Positions 8,291-14,884 of a stretch of DNA of 14,884 nt are shown here, one piece after another. This DNA is from JANOXC01 sp031418215 (GTDB lineage: Bacteria > Bacteroidota > Bacteroidia > AKYH767-A > OLB10): positions 1 through 14,884 of the forward strand of contig JANOXC010000135.1 of the NCBI GenBank assembly GCA_031418215.1, given 5' to 3'. The notes beneath the pieces were generated by a model. The model searched no databases. It saw only the letters and a list, made by a program, of their open reading frames with translations, and was not told where the DNA came from. Numbering within the stretch: position 1 is the stretch's first letter; each line of letters begins with the position of its first letter. The translations under genes and the position numbers were made by a program.

Positions 8291-9016
8291 ATGGAATTCT
8301 CAAATTACATTATTCTATTTTTGTCTGTCATGCTAAGTGGGGCAGCCTATTTTGCAGTCAGAAAATCAAGCCGTTATTTTCTGAAATTATCGCTTGCTTT
8401 TTCCGGGTCATTTCTTTTCGCCATCAGTGTTTTACATTTGATGCCTTCGATTTATAGCAGTGGAACAACAAATATCGGATTGTATGTTTTGATTGGGTTT
8501 TTTATTCAAATTGTGTTGGAATTCTTTTCTGAAGGAATTGAGCATGGCCATATTCATGTTCACCATCATCCTAATAAAGCGTTTCCCTTTACAATGATGA
8601 TTAGTTTGTGCCTGCATAGTTTTTTAGAAGGAATGCCTTTATCTTATTCAGGTCATGCAAATGGTGAGCATAACCATTCTTTGTATTTGGGGATTGTATT
8701 GCATCATATCCCTGTTGCTTTTGCATTGGTCAGCATGTTATCTGATTCCGGAATTAAGAAAACTACAAGTATGATATGGTTGGCCCTGTTCGCCATCATG
8801 GCGCCACTGGGTGCTTTGGTAAGTCAGGGATTAGGAAATGGTGCATTTATCGATTTAACTTTATATTATGACAGGCTGATGGCTATTGTTATTGGAGTAT
8901 TTCTTCATATCAGTACCACGATATTATTTGAATCGAATAATGATCACCGGTTTAATTTATATAAATTAGGAATTATAATCATTGGTGGCGCCTGTGGTTA
9001 TATAATCAGTCATTAG
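8291..9016 (+). CDS. ZIP-family divalent metal transporter
   Basis: A predicted inner-membrane transporter for Zn2+ or a related divalent metal, 241 residues with about eight hydrophobic helices. The metal-site helices are present in altered form: CLHSFLEGMPL (H109, E113) for helix 4 and LHHIPVAFAL (H138, H139, P141) for helix 5. A further His (H206) lies in VFLHISTT. The cytoplasmic loop before helix 4 is His-rich, with six His between 85 and 93, and a second cluster HANGEHNH lies at 122-129; such loops bind zinc in ZIP proteins. I chose the ATG at 8291, one base after the methyltransferase stop, over an in-frame TTG at 8276 that overlaps the previous gene. Direction of transport is inferred from the family. 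Confidence 0.88.
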   Translation: MEFSNYIILFLSVMLSGAAYFAVRKSSRYFLKLSLAFSGSFLFAISVLHLMPSIYSSGTTNIGLYVLIGFFIQIVLEFFSEGIEHGHIHVHHHPNKAFPFTMMISLCLHSFLEGMPLSYSGHANGEHNHSLYLGIVLHHIPVAFALVSMLSDSGIKKTTSMIWLALFAIMAPLGALVSQGLGNGAFIDLTLYYDRLMAIVIGVFLHISTTILFESNNDHRFNLYKLGIIIIGGACGYIISH

Positions 9017-9036
9017 TCACAAACTTTATTATTAAA

Positions 9037-9720
9037 ATGAAAACGCTGATTTTTCTACATGGCGCTTTAGGTTCTTCACAACAATTTGAAGCGTTAAAAC
9101 AGCAACTCAAGTCGGAATACAATATTCTTACTCCTGATTTTTCCGGCCATGGTTCAAATGCAGGAAATGATACTCCATTTTCTATTGAGTTATTTGTTGA
9201 GGACCTTTTAAAATATTTCAGGAAAAATAACATTGAAAAGGCCGGTATCTTTGGTTATAGCATGGGAGGCTATGTAGCACTAAATTTTGCATTGCTTTAC
9301 CCGAAAAAAGTGCAATCGGTTTTTACATTAGCTACCAAGTTGAATTGGAATGTTACCTTTGCAGAAAAGGAAGTGAAAATGCTGGACCCAATGAAAATGA
9401 AAGATAAAATTCCGGCATTTGTTACACACTTAAAAAACCTGCATGGAAGTGATCATTGGATTGAGCTTGTTAACAATACTGCAAAAATGATCAGCGAATT
9501 GGGTTTTGATCATCTAACTACAATTGACTTCCAAGCTATCAGTATCCCTGTCAGATTAGCTTTGGGTGATAAAGATGTAATGGTAAGTGCTGCGGAAACC
9601 CTGGAAGTTAGTCATGCAATACCAAATGCAGACATGCTTACTTTATCCAACACATCGCATCCTTTTGAATCTGTGAATACCCTCAATCTTGCTAATGAAA
9701 TTAAAACGTTTTTCAACTAA
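9037..9720 (+). CDS. Alpha/beta hydrolase
   Basis: A 227-residue cytoplasmic alpha/beta-fold hydrolase, substrate unknown. The oxyanion-hole segment is LIFLHGALGSSQQF near the N-terminus. The nucleophile elbow is GYSMGGY with S75. The acid is in LALGDKDVMV (D180 most likely), and the base is H208 in TSHPFES, so the triad is complete and the enzyme should be active. The short cap between about 105 and 160 and the overall size resemble MenH/BioH-like esterases, but no menaquinone or biotin gene is adjacent, so no pathway is assigned. The gap to the ZIP gene is 20 nt, and its TAA shares one base with the ATG of the next gene (TAATG). Confidence 0.88.
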   Translation: MKTLIFLHGALGSSQQFEALKQQLKSEYNILTPDFSGHGSNAGNDTPFSIELFVEDLLKYFRKNNIEKAGIFGYSMGGYVALNFALLYPKKVQSVFTLATKLNWNVTFAEKEVKMLDPMKMKDKIPAFVTHLKNLHGSDHWIELVNNTAKMISELGFDHLTTIDFQAISIPVRLALGDKDVMVSAAETLEVSHAIPNADMLTLSNTSHPFESVNTLNLANEIKTFFN

Positions 9721-10376
9721 TGGAAATTAATCTTCAAAATTTACAATCAATTATTGAGGAGTTAAAACCTTTTCAGGCACAACTAGTGGCCGTATCAAAA
9801 ACAAAATCTGCTAAAGAAATCAATCAGGCATACCTCGCAGGACAAAAATATTTTGGCGAGAATTATGCCCAGGAAATGGAAGAAAAACACCTGGCGCTTC
9901 CCAAAGATATTCAATGGCATTTCATCGGACACCTACAGAGCAACAAAATCAAACACATCGCTCCGTATGTTTCCTTAATTCACAGCATTGACAGTATTAA
10001 ATTATTAGAAGAAATAAATAAACACGGTAGAAAATACAATCGGGTAATAAATTGTCTGCTGCAAATTTATATTGCAAAAGAAGAAACAAAATTTGGTTTG
10101 GAATTCGATGAAGCAAAATCAATACTCGATTGGTTGATCACCTCAAATTTAAAAAACATAAAAGTGAAAGGCTTTATGGGCATGGCAAGTAATACAAAAG
10201 ACGAGAAGCAAATCAAACGGGAATTTAAATCTCTAAATGAATTTTATGCTGCTCATAAAAAACAATATGATTTAAGTGTTTTGAGTATGGGCATGACCAG
10301 TGATTATAAAATTGCATTGTCTTGCGGAAGCAATATGGTGAGGATTGGCAGTGCAATTTTTGGGGAAAGGGAATAG
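9720..10376 (+). CDS. YggS/PLPBP-family pyridoxal 5'-phosphate homeostasis protein
   Basis: A 218-residue single-domain TIM-barrel protein that binds PLP without known enzymatic activity and balances vitamin B6 and amino-acid pools. The PLP lysine is K27 in LVAVSKTKSA. Other family signatures are YFGENYAQE, WHFIGHLQSNK, IHSIDS, KFGLEF, VKGFMGMAS and the phosphate-binding end LSMGMTSDYKIAL followed by SNMVRIGSAIFGER. Length is normal. Start and previous stop overlap (TAATG), so it is translationally coupled to the hydrolase. It is the last gene of the five-gene run. Its 3' side passes straight into a heptamer repeat array, and no ordinary terminator is visible. Confidence 0.95.
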   Translation: MEINLQNLQSIIEELKPFQAQLVAVSKTKSAKEINQAYLAGQKYFGENYAQEMEEKHLALPKDIQWHFIGHLQSNKIKHIAPYVSLIHSIDSIKLLEEINKHGRKYNRVINCLLQIYIAKEETKFGLEFDEAKSILDWLITSNLKNIKVKGFMGMASNTKDEKQIKREFKSLNEFYAAHKKQYDLSVLSMGMTSDYKIALSCGSNMVRIGSAIFGERE

Positions 10377-10383
10377 AATTTAT

Positions 10384-10439
10384 AATGCAGAATTTAGAAT
10401 GCAGAATTCAGAATGCAGAATGCAGAATGTAGAATGCAG
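10384..10439. repeat. Heptamer array A, left arm: 8 units of AATGCAG type
   Basis: Eight contiguous 7-nt units with no slip: AATGCAG, AATTTAG, AATGCAG, AATTCAG, AATGCAG, AATGCAG, AATGTAG, AATGCAG. All units keep AAT at the front and AG at the end. The array starts 8 nt after the YggS stop. It is the inverse of the first part of the right arm (units CTGAATT and CTGCATT). Confidence 0.9.
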
Positions 10440-10535
10440 ATTGTAAAACGATATTACAGGTTTACACTTGACAACTCTTAAAATTTCAATTTACAAATTA
10501 CAATAGCCTGCAATTGAAAAGTATTAAGACAACTA
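10440..10535. other. Spacer between the inverted heptamer arms of locus A
   Basis: These 96 AT-rich bases separate the arms. They show no open reading frame worth calling and no 7-nt periodicity. TTTCAATT at 10484-10491 and AATTGAAA at 10512-10519 form an internal 8-bp inverted repeat with a 20-nt loop. A promoter for the asparaginase gene might lie here, but no TAnnTTTG match was found. Confidence 0.5.
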
Positions 10536-10612
10536 TTTAATTCTGAATTCTGAATTCTGCATTAATTAATCTTGATACTTGATACTAATATCTTGATACT
10601 AATTACTAAATC
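10536..10612. repeat. Heptamer array A, right arm: 11 in-phase units of CTGAATT and CTTGATA type
   Basis: Read every 7 nt the units are TTTAATT, CTGAATT, CTGAATT, CTGCATT, AATTAAT, CTTGATA, CTTGATA, CTAATAT, CTTGATA, CTAATTA, CTAAATC. The first four mirror the left arm as reverse complement. The later units are a different family (CTTGATA) but stay in exactly the same 7-nt phase. The array ends 4 nt before the asparaginase ATG at 10617, so it occupies that gene's 5' leader and ribosome-entry region. Confidence 0.85.
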
Positions 10613-10616
10613 TTCA

Positions 10617-11537
10617 ATGAAATACGGAATTGCAATTCACGGTGGAGCGGGAACCATAACTCCGCAATCAATGACTGCAGAAAAGGAAGCAGCTTATAAA
10701 AAATGTTTACGGGAAGCTGTTGAAGCAGGTACTGTTATTCTTGTAAAAGGCGGATCTTCATTGGATGCAGTAACAGCAGCTGTAGTTTCGCTGGAAAATT
10801 GTCCATTGTTCAATGCAGGCAAAGGCTCTGTTTTTACTTATGATGAACGCCATGAAATGGATGCATCAATCATGAAAGGTGATACTTTAGAAGGTGGTGG
10901 CGTAGCTTGTGTACAACAAATACGAAATCCGATTTTAGCAGCAAGGGCTGTAATGGAAAAGAGTGAACACGTTTTACTTTTCGGCGCCGGTGCGGAGACT
11001 TTCGCCAAATCGCAAAACCTTTCTTTTGCAGATGATAAATATTTCTATGATGAATTTCGTCATGAGCAATGGGAGAAAGCAAATAAAGAAGGACGTATAC
11101 AACTGGATCACAGTGATGAAAAGAAATTCGGAACAGTAGGTGCTGTTGCATTGGATAAATTTAATAATCTGGCTGCAGCAACATCAACAGGTGGCATGAC
11201 GAATAAACGCTATAACCGTGTTGGCGATACACCTATTTTAGGATCCGGGACTTATGCCAACAATAAAACCTGTGCTATTAGTTGCACAGGACACGGTGAG
11301 TTTTTTATGCGTGCAGTTGTAGCTTATGATGTTTCCTGCTTAATGGAATACGCAGGATTAACGCTTGAAGAAGCCTGCAAAAAAGTGGTGAATGATAAAT
11401 TAGTAAAAATTGGCGGTGAAGGCGGACTTATTGCAATTGACAACAAGGGAAATATTTGCCTGCCATTTAATTCAGAAGGAATGTATCGTGCAAGTAAAAG
11501 GGAAGCTGAGGAAATTTTTATTGGTATTTATAAATAA
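10617..11537 (+). CDS. Isoaspartyl peptidase / L-asparaginase (plant-type Ntn hydrolase)
   Basis: Hydrolyses isoaspartyl dipeptides, and often L-asparagine, after autocleavage into alpha and beta chains. The 306-residue product starts MKYGIAIHGGAGTI and has NAGKGSVFT and HEMDASIM in the alpha chain. The beta chain begins at T173 in KFGTVGAVALD, the expected N-terminal nucleophile. STGGMTNKRYNRVGDTPILG and ISCTGHGEFFMR supply the substrate site. No signal peptide is visible, so it is likely cytoplasmic. I chose the ATG at 10617 because IAIHGGAG is the family N-terminus; an in-frame TTG at 10572 would encode repeat-derived residues. It is separated from the upstream run by the heptamer locus and is convergent with the next gene across only 20 nt. 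Confidence 0.94.
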   Translation: MKYGIAIHGGAGTITPQSMTAEKEAAYKKCLREAVEAGTVILVKGGSSLDAVTAAVVSLENCPLFNAGKGSVFTYDERHEMDASIMKGDTLEGGGVACVQQIRNPILAARAVMEKSEHVLLFGAGAETFAKSQNLSFADDKYFYDEFRHEQWEKANKEGRIQLDHSDEKKFGTVGAVALDKFNNLAAATSTGGMTNKRYNRVGDTPILGSGTYANNKTCAISCTGHGEFFMRAVVAYDVSCLMEYAGLTLEEACKKVVNDKLVKIGGEGGLIAIDNKGNICLPFNSEGMYRASKREAEEIFIGIYK

Positions 11538-11557
11538 CAGCGCTTCAATTCTAAAAT

Positions 11558-12034
11558 TTACTTAGCTTTTTTAAAGGTCACTCCTTCACAAAACCTAAAT
11601 CTGGCCGACAGGCCCCAGTTACTTGTTCCAAATTTAAAATCATTGGTAACAGCAAAAGCAGGACGCCAATCCAATGCAATGGTAAGCGGGAATTTAAAAG
11701 AGTATTCTGCACCGAAATCTCCTGCTATATTTAAATCAAATCGGTTTTCAAAAAAGAACTCTGGCCCTACACCGGGATAAAACTTAAGTCCTTCGGGTCC
11801 GCCATTCAGCGCATACATCCAATCGAAATAGGTTCCTATACCAAAATGATCAAAATAAACAGCTCCATGCAAACGAGGCTCAGCTGAAATTGGAATGGTA
11901 ACATCAGCTGAAAAATTATCTCCAAACCTCACCCCGGCCTCCCAGTTAGATTGGGCATTTGATGTATTTATTTTCAGCATTAACGCTAAAAACAAAAAAG
12001 AGAATAAACAAAATGAGGTGGAATGCTTTTTCAT
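11558..12034 (-). CDS. Exported protein, probable small outer-membrane beta-barrel (unrecognised family)
   Basis: A 158-residue product with a clear Sec signal peptide: basic MKKH, a hydrophobic core to about residue 20, and a likely cut after SNA at 27. The mature part alternates polar and hydrophobic residues, is rich in aromatics and Gly, and has short turns (GVRFGDNFSADVTIP, AVYFDHFGIGTYFDW, IAGDFGAEYSFKFP). It ends with a strand WGLSARFRF followed by a short tail. This resembles a small barrel of about 6-8 strands such as those grouped as outer-membrane protein beta-barrel or porin-family proteins in Bacteroidota, but I do not recognise a specific family. I chose the ATG at 12034 over an in-frame TTG at 12055 because it begins the signal peptide. 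It is downstream of the DUF5723 gene on the same strand, with a 157-nt gap. Confidence 0.7.
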   Translation of the reverse strand: MKKHSTSFCLFSFLFLALMLKINTSNAQSNWEAGVRFGDNFSADVTIPISAEPRLHGAVYFDHFGIGTYFDWMYALNGGPEGLKFYPGVGPEFFFENRFDLNIAGDFGAEYSFKFPLTIALDWRPAFAVTNDFKFGTSNWGLSARFRFCEGVTFKKAK

Positions 12035-12191
12035 ATTATCATTTAATCGTATCAATACGCAATGATAAATTTATTGGCTTAATCTTCTCCCCACCTATTA
12101 AAGTATTTTCAACATTGTTTTGTTAAGTCATTTTATGATGACTCCATTTCTAACAACAATGCAATATGCATTTATGGAAATAATGATTACT

Positions 12192-13619
12192 TTAAAAATC
12201 CGTATAGCAATCAGCTTTTTTTCCTTTGGCAGCTTTATCCTGTTTGCGTTGGCAACTTTCAAAATGCTGCCACCTGATGCCAATGTAAAAATCTAGTCCA
12301 TAAGCATCGGATGCCCCTGTATAAGGTCCAATCATATCAGTTCCAACTGTTAAGATTCCATAGCGTATCGACAAACCTATTCTGTGTCGGAAATAGTCGT
12401 AGAAACTATAGGGCATGGCTATTTCAAAACGTTTCATTTCAAACCTCGGAGTGATCGATAGTTGATTACCTCGTTTTAGTGCATGTTCTCCAACAGGTAA
12501 TCGTTGAATTGCCGAGAAGTTCAAATAAAAATTTGGTGAAAACGCATAATCAAATTGTAATGATGCTGCTGCAGGAAGCCATAAATCAAAAGAAGATCTG
12601 GAATAACCGCCATCAATGCTTCCAAGAAACTGACTGTTGATCAACGAATCAAAATTACTGATGCCGCTGATACCAACTGTATCAATGCCATACCAATCAG
12701 TTGATATATTATCAAACTTATAGGTGTCGGCCATGCGGTTGAACTTCACCTTTCCAATATCAACTATGGAGAAGCCGATTTTGTAATCGTATTTCTTTGT
12801 TCCCGACTCTTTCTGACAAGGATCATAAGCTACTTCATTTCTATTGCGATAGTATTGCACGCCCACAGAAGTACTGAAGCCGCTTCCTTTTTTCTGCAGT
12901 GGGCTTGCACCACCAACAGGAACAGCATATCCATATTGCAGATCAGAAATGGCAACATGCCACATGGTGTCTGACTGAACATTGTAATCCATCTTATCTA
13001 CGTCCATGTAAAAAGCATTCATTCCGTACAAATAATTCATCGTCATTCCTGCCGTTAAAAAAGCTTCCGGCCTGTTTACTAAAGACAATCCTGCAGTAAT
13101 ACCGGCTTCATTCCAATTCATACCGGCAATGCTCATATTTTCTCCTGAAAATTCCAGTTTTTGCAATGGTGTATAATAAAAGCCTTCTTTAAGAAATTTT
13201 GCAAGGGTATAAGGCACATTAGTAACGCTCAATGCTTGCTTCGTTGAAACGTGAAAACCAAAACCCCATTTTGAATTAGAAACCATAAAAGAGGGTAACA
13301 TCACATTTACCTTTTGAAAAGCCGCCTTATCGCTTGTCGTAAATCGGTCTTTTATTCTGTCCTCACCGATGCCCTCCCCTTTCATTCCGTTTTTGAATGC
13401 CTGGCTGTGACGCTGCAAGTACAGGTAATTGTTCATCATCGATCCTTCAATCGATAAAAAGTTTAGCTCCCATTTAAACGGTGTACCTACAACAGCGGCG
13501 GGATTTAACTCATTTCCCATGGCGCCGGCATAATTACTATTGGCTGCACCCCATAGTTCCTGTGCATTAATTTGTAGCGATACTAAGAAGAAGGAAATTA
13601 ATAATCCGATACGTTTCAT
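12192..13619 (-). CDS. DUF5723-type outer-membrane protein
   Basis: A 475-residue exported protein, probably a large outer-membrane beta-barrel. The signal peptide covers residues 1-19 (cut INA|Q). The segment after it, with GAANSNYAGAMGNELNPAAVVG and KWELNFLSIEG, is the start I associate with Bacteroidota DUF5723 proteins. It resembles the N-terminal plug and first strands of FadL- or PorV-like barrels (an NPA motif near the mature N-terminus). The rest alternates strands and loops and ends in amphipathic strands (FEIAMPYSFYDYFRHRIGLSIRYG, then GLDFYIGIRWQHF). A Lys-rich 20-residue tail follows. No function is established. The ATG at 13619 is preferred over a TTG at 13628. The family label is from memory of its N-terminal pattern and should be treated as likely. 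Confidence 0.75.
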   Translation of the reverse strand: MKRIGLLISFFLVSLQINAQELWGAANSNYAGAMGNELNPAAVVGTPFKWELNFLSIEGSMMNNYLYLQRHSQAFKNGMKGEGIGEDRIKDRFTTSDKAAFQKVNVMLPSFMVSNSKWGFGFHVSTKQALSVTNVPYTLAKFLKEGFYYTPLQKLEFSGENMSIAGMNWNEAGITAGLSLVNRPEAFLTAGMTMNYLYGMNAFYMDVDKMDYNVQSDTMWHVAISDLQYGYAVPVGGASPLQKKGSGFSTSVGVQYYRNRNEVAYDPCQKESGTKKYDYKIGFSIVDIGKVKFNRMADTYKFDNISTDWYGIDTVGISGISNFDSLINSQFLGSIDGGYSRSSFDLWLPAAASLQFDYAFSPNFYLNFSAIQRLPVGEHALKRGNQLSITPRFEMKRFEIAMPYSFYDYFRHRIGLSIRYGILTVGTDMIGPYTGASDAYGLDFYIGIRWQHFESCQRKQDKAAKGKKADCYTDF

Positions 13620-13743
13620 TGTGTTCAATTTATGGTGTAACGGCCATCAATTTAGCTTTAAAGGTAAGGGCATTACTTACTAAAAACACTGTTTTCATTA
13701 CAGAAATTGTGCATTCTATATCGAATATGTCATTTTTCTTACA

Positions 13744-13799
13744 TTTTAGGTTTGGGGTTTCTGGTTTTAAGTTTCTGGTTTTAAGTTTTGGGTTTTGCG
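13744..13799. repeat. Heptamer array B, left arm: 8 units of TTTCTGG/TTTTAAG type
   Basis: Eight contiguous 7-nt units: TTTTAGG, TTTGGGG, TTTCTGG, TTTTAAG, TTTCTGG, TTTTAAG, TTTTGGG, TTTTGCG. Every unit begins TTT and ends in G. The TTTCTGG-TTTTAAG dimer is repeated exactly, so there is also a 14-nt period. Length (56 nt, eight units) equals the left arm of locus A although the sequence is unrelated. Confidence 0.85.
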
Positions 13800-13870
13800 T
13801 TTAGTGATGAAAGTCTTTTAAATTGCTTGAGATATAATGAATCAGTACAGTGTTTGAAGAGAAAATTGTA

Positions 13871-13886
13871 GTTTCATTAATGAAAC
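13871..13886. repeat. 16-nt perfect palindrome in the spacer of locus B
   Basis: GTTTCATT followed by its exact reverse complement AATGAAAC. It lies roughly in the middle of the spacer between the inverted heptamer arms. It could be a small operator or cruciform-forming site, or chance in AT-rich DNA. Confidence 0.6.
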
Positions 13887-13986
13887 CACTTTCAGCAATT
13901 TTCCAGTTAGCCTTCGGATGTAAATTACTTTTTTCTGCTGAAAACTCTTTTTGGCAATAGCAAATTGTGAAAAATAAGATATTAGT

Positions 13987-14014
13987 CAAACCACAAACCG
14001 AAAACCCGAAACTT
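13987..14014. repeat. Heptamer array B, right arm: inverted, 4 units
   Basis: Units in 7-nt register are CAAACCA, CAAACCG, AAAACCC, GAAACTT. Reverse-complemented they read AAGTTTC, GGGTTTT, CGGTTTG, TGGTTTG, the same family as the left arm 187 nt away. The array runs directly into the poly-A stretch that is the T-run of the adjacent minus-strand terminator. Confidence 0.75.
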
Positions 14015-14019
14015 TAAAC

Positions 14020-14058
14020 AAAAAAAATGCTGCAACATTTGTCTTACCAAACATTGCA
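14020..14058 (-). terminator. Intrinsic terminator of the LamG/MopE-type gene
   Basis: On the minus strand an 11-bp stem (14048-14058 with 14031-14041, including two G-U wobbles) has a 6-nt loop. Three bases later comes a run of eight T (plus-strand A at 14020-14027). It starts about 30 nt after the gene's stop. This is the clearest intrinsic terminator in the window. Confidence 0.75.
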
Positions 14059-14088
14059 ACACTTCAAAATCAGTTATTACAACAACGA

Positions 14089-14884
14089 CTATGGTGCTGT
14101 AAAATCATAATTAATCACCGGTGCGTTGAACAACACAGGGTCTTTACTCCAGGTTTCAACACTATTCCGATGACGCACCACAATGTAATAACTGTTAGAC
14201 AATATAGCGCCGGGGAATTCAAATTGCCCGTTACCATTAATGTCTATGGTACCGGTTACACTATACTGCCAATCATAGGTTGGCAAGGCATCATGCAATT
14301 CAACCGTAATTGTATCGCACAATGTTGGGTAAATTATCGGATCAACAACAGGTTGCATCATTCCACCTCCGATATAAATTCCTTCAATATATAACTTCAG
14401 GTTTAACGCTACCGCACATCCTTCATCAACCTGTCCGTCACAATCATCATCAATATTGTTGCCGCAGATTTCTATTGCATTGGGGTGAACAGTGCTGAGT
14501 GTATCATTACAATCACCAATCAATGCTGTAAAGTGAGTTGCTAAATAATATCCCATTGGTTGACTACAGGAAGTAAGTGTATTTCCATCACTGTACAAAT
14601 CACCATCTACGTCTTTGTACCAAATTATACTGCTTGCTGATCCAACCCAGTTAGAAGTAGTGCCTGTTAAACTAAAATTATTTAGTGTTCCCTGATAGCC
14701 ATTACCCGATCCATCATTTGCTATCGTAGTTCCTGCATTCGATCCGCCTGCAATTCCCTGATTAAAATGATATAAAGCCTTAAGGTTTGCCTGAATGATA
14801 ATCTCTGAATTCATGTTGGTTTGAATTTCAGCCTGTGTACGTGCAACATTCCAAATCCTTACCTCATCAATAACCCCTGTAAAT
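14089..14884 (-). CDS. Secreted LamG-like/MopE-type metal-binding protein, C-terminal part only
   Basis: The frame is open to the right window edge, so only the last 264 codons are visible. The first stretch, including GVIDEVRIWNVARTQAEI and LKALYHFNQG, is the end of a concanavalin A/LamG-like lectin domain. Next (about 14419-14625) is a Ca2+/Cu-type putative metal-binding module of the MopE kind: WYKDVDGDLYSDG, GDCNDTLSTVHPNAIEICG and NNIDDDCDGQVDEGC. The last about 105 residues form a beta-rich module (LNLKLYIEGIYIGGGM, then ITVELHD, YIVVRHRNSVETWS) that I associate with large Bacteroidota surface proteins. The protein stops right after NYDFTAP, and I see no type IX secretion tail such as a C-terminal domain. 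Such proteins are extracellular or cell-surface, often adhesion-like. An intrinsic terminator follows. Confidence 0.85.
   Translation of the reverse strand, partial: FTGVIDEVRIWNVARTQAEIQTNMNSEIIIQANLKALYHFNQGIAGGSNAGTTIANDGSGNGYQGTLNNFSLTGTTSNWVGSASSIIWYKDVDGDLYSDGNTLTSCSQPMGYYLATHFTALIGDCNDTLSTVHPNAIEICGNNIDDDCDGQVDEGCAVALNLKLYIEGIYIGGGMMQPVVDPIIYPTLCDTITVELHDALPTYDWQYSVTGTIDINGNGQFEFPGAILSNSYYIVVRHRNSVETWSKDPVLFNAPVINYDFTAP

Larger units (their letters stand above)
13620..14088. other. Long intergenic region holding heptamer locus B
   Basis: The gap contains, in order: about 120 nt of AT-rich upstream sequence of the DUF5723 gene; an eight-unit heptamer array; a 187-nt spacer with a 16-nt palindrome; an inverted heptamer array; and the intrinsic terminator of the right-hand gene. 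I see no convincing gene or RNA in it. A 62-codon open frame on the minus strand fills the spacer but has only a TTG start inside the repeat and no internal Met. Confidence 0.6.

Noticed and set aside
10384..10612. Repeat array as a possible CRISPR
   Set aside because: Units are 7 nt and contiguous with no spacers between them, and no cas gene is nearby.
12158..12172. Small AATGCA-ATA-TGCATT hairpin between the two envelope-protein genes as a terminator
   Set aside because: The stem is only 6 bp, AT-rich, and lacks a T-run on the minus strand.
13801..13989. 62-codon open frame on the minus strand filling the spacer of heptamer locus B
   Set aside because: It can only start at TTG within the repeat arm, has no internal Met, matches no family I recognise, and is open upstream through the array. 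Probably chance, though its exact fit to the spacer was noted.

Overview
The window looks like the chromosome of a member of the Bacteroidota, probably of the Chitinophagales/Saprospirales kind. Base composition is AT-rich. Several starts have a TAnnTTTG -7 box and no clear Shine-Dalgarno sequence. The envelope proteins (a DUF5723 barrel, a LamG plus MopE-type surface protein, a lipoprotein azurin) are typical of that phylum. The species is not identified, and the taxonomic call is inference from these traits.

Layout. (1) 1-1087, minus: N-terminal 362 residues of a bifunctional Rel/SpoT (p)ppGpp enzyme, running off the left edge. It is divergent from (2) 1191-1724, plus: an azurin-like copper lipoprotein. 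(3) 1858-6010, minus: corA, then priA, then a DoxX-type membrane protein. (4) 6227-10376, plus: a tight five-gene run with three overlapping or near-overlapping junctions: FucP/GluP sugar transporter, class I methyltransferase, ZIP metal transporter, alpha/beta hydrolase and YggS-type PLP protein. (5) 10617-11537, plus: isoaspartyl peptidase/L-asparaginase. (6) 11558-13619, minus: two exported beta-rich envelope proteins, the larger of the DUF5723 type. (7) 14089-14884, minus: C-terminal part of a large secreted LamG/MopE-type protein, running off the right edge.

Most genes are housekeeping: stringent response, replication restart, Mg2+ and Zn2+ transport, PLP homeostasis and peptide repair. 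I see no defence system, phage, insertion sequence, CRISPR array or RNA gene. The five-gene run is compact enough to be one transcript, but its members do not form an obvious single pathway.

The unusual content is between genes. Two intergenic regions (10384-10612 and 13744-14014) carry degenerate tandem arrays with an exact 7-nt period, arranged as inverted arms around a spacer. The heptamer sequences differ completely between the two loci, yet the period is the same and both left arms are exactly eight units (56 nt). The first locus runs to within 4 nt of the asparaginase ATG. In addition, two 22-nt hairpins with a compensatory base-pair change lie between the convergent azurin and DoxX genes, and a perfect 30-nt palindrome precedes the sugar-transporter run.
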